Positions 15,092 through 16,375 of a stretch of 16,375 bases of DNA are shown one piece after another. How positions within the stretch are numbered: the stretch's first letter is position 1; each line of letters begins with the position of its first letter. The position numbers were made by a program, and so were the translations under genes. The notes beneath the pieces were generated by a model. The model searched no databases and was not told the DNA's origin. It saw only the letters and a program-made list of their open reading frames with translations. Source of the stretch: Verrucomicrobiia bacterium (lineage in GTDB: Bacteria; Verrucomicrobiota; Verrucomicrobiia; JABWAM01); NCBI GenBank assembly GCA_013360985.1, contig JABWAM010000023.1, forward strand, positions 1 to 16,375, read 5' to 3'.

Positions 15092-15883
15092 TCAGTTCCT
15101 CCTCCGCTGGAGACGCGCCGGATGCGGCGCCGAATGATTGCGCTGAAAGATCGCCAGCCCCGCCATGAGCGCGACGGCGCCGAGCCCGCCCCACAAGAGA
15201 AGCGGAATTTCCACGGCGCGCGCCGTGCTCGGATCGAGCGAGGAAAGGTAGCGGGCGAGATCGAGCGATTCCTGTTTCGTGACCGGATGATTTCGGTAGG
15301 CAGGCTCCATCACTTTAAAGTTCGATTTTTCGATCGCCGAAGCGAGCGCGACCTCTCCCATCTTCAGCCGCACCCCCGCGAGGTCGGGGCCGAGCGTGCC
15401 GCCGGGGCCTTCGGCCTGATGGCAAGAGAGGCAGGCCGCGCCTCCGTTTTTTAGAGGCGTCGCGCCGGAAAAGAGCGCCTTCCCGTTGGAAGCTGACGGC
15501 GGCGCCATCTTCGCCGCGAAACTTTGCGCGACGCGCGCCTCCTCCTTCTTCAGCCGCTCCCGGGCGTCGCCGGCCCGTAAGAGAGTCGTCAGCGCTTGCG
15601 TTTCCTCGTCGGAAAGCGGGCCGACGTACTTCTGCATCCTCTGGATGGCGCCCTTGAGATCTGCAGGCGGCCAGGAGACCACTCCGATCAGATCGGGCCC
15701 CGTGAGCTTGCCGCCGCCCACCGTGTGGCATCCCGCGCAGGAGGTGACGAAACGATGCGCCGCCGGATCGCCCGGAGCGGAGACCGCCGACGACGCGGGC
15801 GCGGTGGCAGAAGGCGCCTCCGCGGCCAGCGCGCTTGAGACCGCGAATACGGCGCTTCCGAGCGTGATGAGAAGCAACTTCAT
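15092..15883 (-). CDS. Dihaem cytochrome c with C-terminal membrane anchor, first gene of the nar operon
   Basis: The 263-residue protein has a Sec signal peptide (hydrophobic 3-18, cleavage near ALA-AEA at 18-21) and an Ala/Ser/Pro linker. Two cytochrome c domains follow, with CAGCH (C49, C52, H53) and CLSCH (C151, C154, H155), each followed by a GPDL(I/A)GV motif typical of class I cytochromes. Met83 and Met192 are candidate distal ligands. A single helix (about 226-246) and a basic tail (RLQRRRN) anchor it with the haems in the periplasm. It lies three bases upstream of narG and is the first gene after the FNR-type site. In Thermus thermophilus a dihaem cytochrome gene, narC, also heads the nar operon; the position is analogous, but I cannot confirm sequence homology and leave the symbol blank. 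ATG 15883 has only a weak ribosome site. Confidence 0.88.
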   Translation of the reverse strand: MKLLLITLGSAVFAVSSALAAEAPSATAPASSAVSAPGDPAAHRFVTSCAGCHTVGGGKLTGPDLIGVVSWPPADLKGAIQRMQKYVGPLSDEETQALTTLLRAGDARERLKKEEARVAQSFAAKMAPPSASNGKALFSGATPLKNGGAACLSCHQAEGPGGTLGPDLAGVRLKMGEVALASAIEKSNFKVMEPAYRNHPVTKQESLDLARYLSSLDPSTARAVEIPLLLWGGLGAVALMAGLAIFQRNHSAPHPARLQRRRN

Positions 15884-15933
15884 TCCGGAGCCTTCGGCAT
15901 AAGCTAGACTGTTCCATCAGACTGTCTCCTTCC

Positions 15934-15947
15934 TTGACGCAAATCAA
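15934..15947 (-). promoter_or_regulatory. FNR/Dnr-type operator of the nar operon
   Basis: The minus strand reads TTGATTTGCGTCAA, one base from a perfect TTGAT-N4-ATCAA dyad, the binding site of FNR and related CRP-family anaerobic or nitric-oxide regulators. Its centre is about 57 bases before the ATG of the dihaem cytochrome gene. If placed at -41.5, transcription would begin near 15899, with TAGCTT (15906-15901) as a weak -10. This suggests induction of the whole operon when oxygen is scarce. No regulator gene is in the window. Confidence 0.8.
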
Positions 15948-16375
15948 GAGAAGACCATTTTTTGCCTCCGCGCCCGCTTCTGCTCCCGTTCGGCGAGCTT
16001 GGCTTCGCACTCGGCCTTCAACTGCTGAGATGTCGCTCGTCGGCCGCTTCCATGGACTGCCGCGCCTCTTGCAGCGCCTTCAGAAAGCATTCCTCGAACA
16101 GCGCGCGGTGATCCGATGAAACACACAAATCGTGTCGTGTTCGGGATGACGCTCGCGCCCGCAGATGTGGCGTGCCGCCACGTCGCGATGCGTCGCCGCC
16201 CGATCTCCCGCGAACTGGAGCGTCCCGTCGAATGGCAGTAAATCCGAAGCGCCCGCATCATCGCCGGCGGATACTGCGCGCGCCGCGGCCCGGCGCGTTG
16301 ACTCGAAAGCCCTCCAGGCCGCTAGCGGAATAACGCGTCCGCGGCGTCCCGAAGCGAGGCCCAAATCCCGGCGGG
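15944..16375 (-). pseudogene. Frame-shifted, internally deleted IS1182-like transposase remnant, running off the right edge
   Basis: Pieces of one transposase can be read only by switching frames on the minus strand: AQYPPAMMRALRIYCHSTGR (about 16276-16217), then ATHRDVAARHICGRERHPEH followed by DTICVFHR (about 16199-16112), then HRALFEECFLKALQEARQSM (about 16111-16051), then QQLKAECEAKLAEREQKRAR (about 16023-15964). The order and wording fit the N-terminal half of IS1182-family (DUF772-type) transposases: the YPPAMM core, the HPDHDTIxxFRR block and the LAEREQKR linker. At least two frameshifts are needed. The stretch from the FEE-FLK helix directly to the charged linker implies that the catalytic first part was deleted. 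In-frame stops interrupt each frame, so it cannot make active enzyme. Its last stop (15946-15944) falls inside the FNR-type site. No terminal inverted repeats are identifiable. Confidence 0.75.

Noticed and set aside
1..16375. CRISPR array, tRNA or rRNA genes
   Set aside because: No regularly spaced direct repeats and no tRNA or rRNA-like stretches were seen on reading either strand.

Overview
This is a GC-rich bacterial window. Nearly all recognisable genes lie on the minus strand, so the biological order runs from high to low coordinates. The core is a compact ten-gene nitrate-respiration operon from about 15.95 kb down to 2.1 kb, most of its genes joined by ATGA stop/start overlaps or gaps of a few bases. 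At its head is a near-perfect FNR/Dnr-type site (15934-15947), the pattern expected for induction under oxygen limitation.

Operon order in the direction of transcription: membrane-anchored dihaem cytochrome c (15883-15092), narG (15088-11456), narH (11434-9941), narJ (9944-9276), a narI-Rieske fusion (9279-7960), b6-type cytochrome b (7963-6854), membrane-anchored monohaem cytochrome c with a calcium-loop-like motif (6857-6204), narK (about 6235-4607), a SLAC1/TehA-type anion channel (4620-3538) and an alginate-export-type outer-membrane porin (3504-2098). Together these could bring nitrate across both membranes, reduce it in the cytoplasm (NarG has no Tat signal and matches the cytoplasm-facing type), and export nitrite. 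The Rieske domain, cytochrome b and cytochromes c form a bc-like quinol:cytochrome c module inside the same transcription unit. The Rieske protein is the C-terminal half of NarI, preceded by an internal SRREFLK twin-arginine motif. This merging of NarI and bc-type components is the most unusual feature of the window.

The right edge (15944-16375) holds a frame-shifted, internally deleted remnant of an IS1182-like transposase that stops exactly at the FNR site. The left edge holds a second, unrelated minus-strand unit. A GTG-started 70-codon stub with a DxDGDGxPD calcium-type motif (1674-1462) overlaps by ATGA a large glycoside hydrolase-like protein (1465 to beyond base 1), whose motifs recall GH106 rhamnosidase-like / ulvan-degrading families. 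About 420 bp between the two units (1675-2097) contains no gene I can support.

Organism: the polysaccharide-degradation gene, FG-GAP-like motif, alginate-type porin and IS1182-like element point weakly to a polysaccharide-degrading Gram-negative facultative denitrifier or nitrate reducer. Verrucomicrobiota (Opitutales-like) or another PVC lineage is my best guess. This is inference from gene content; no rRNA or marker gene is present to settle it.
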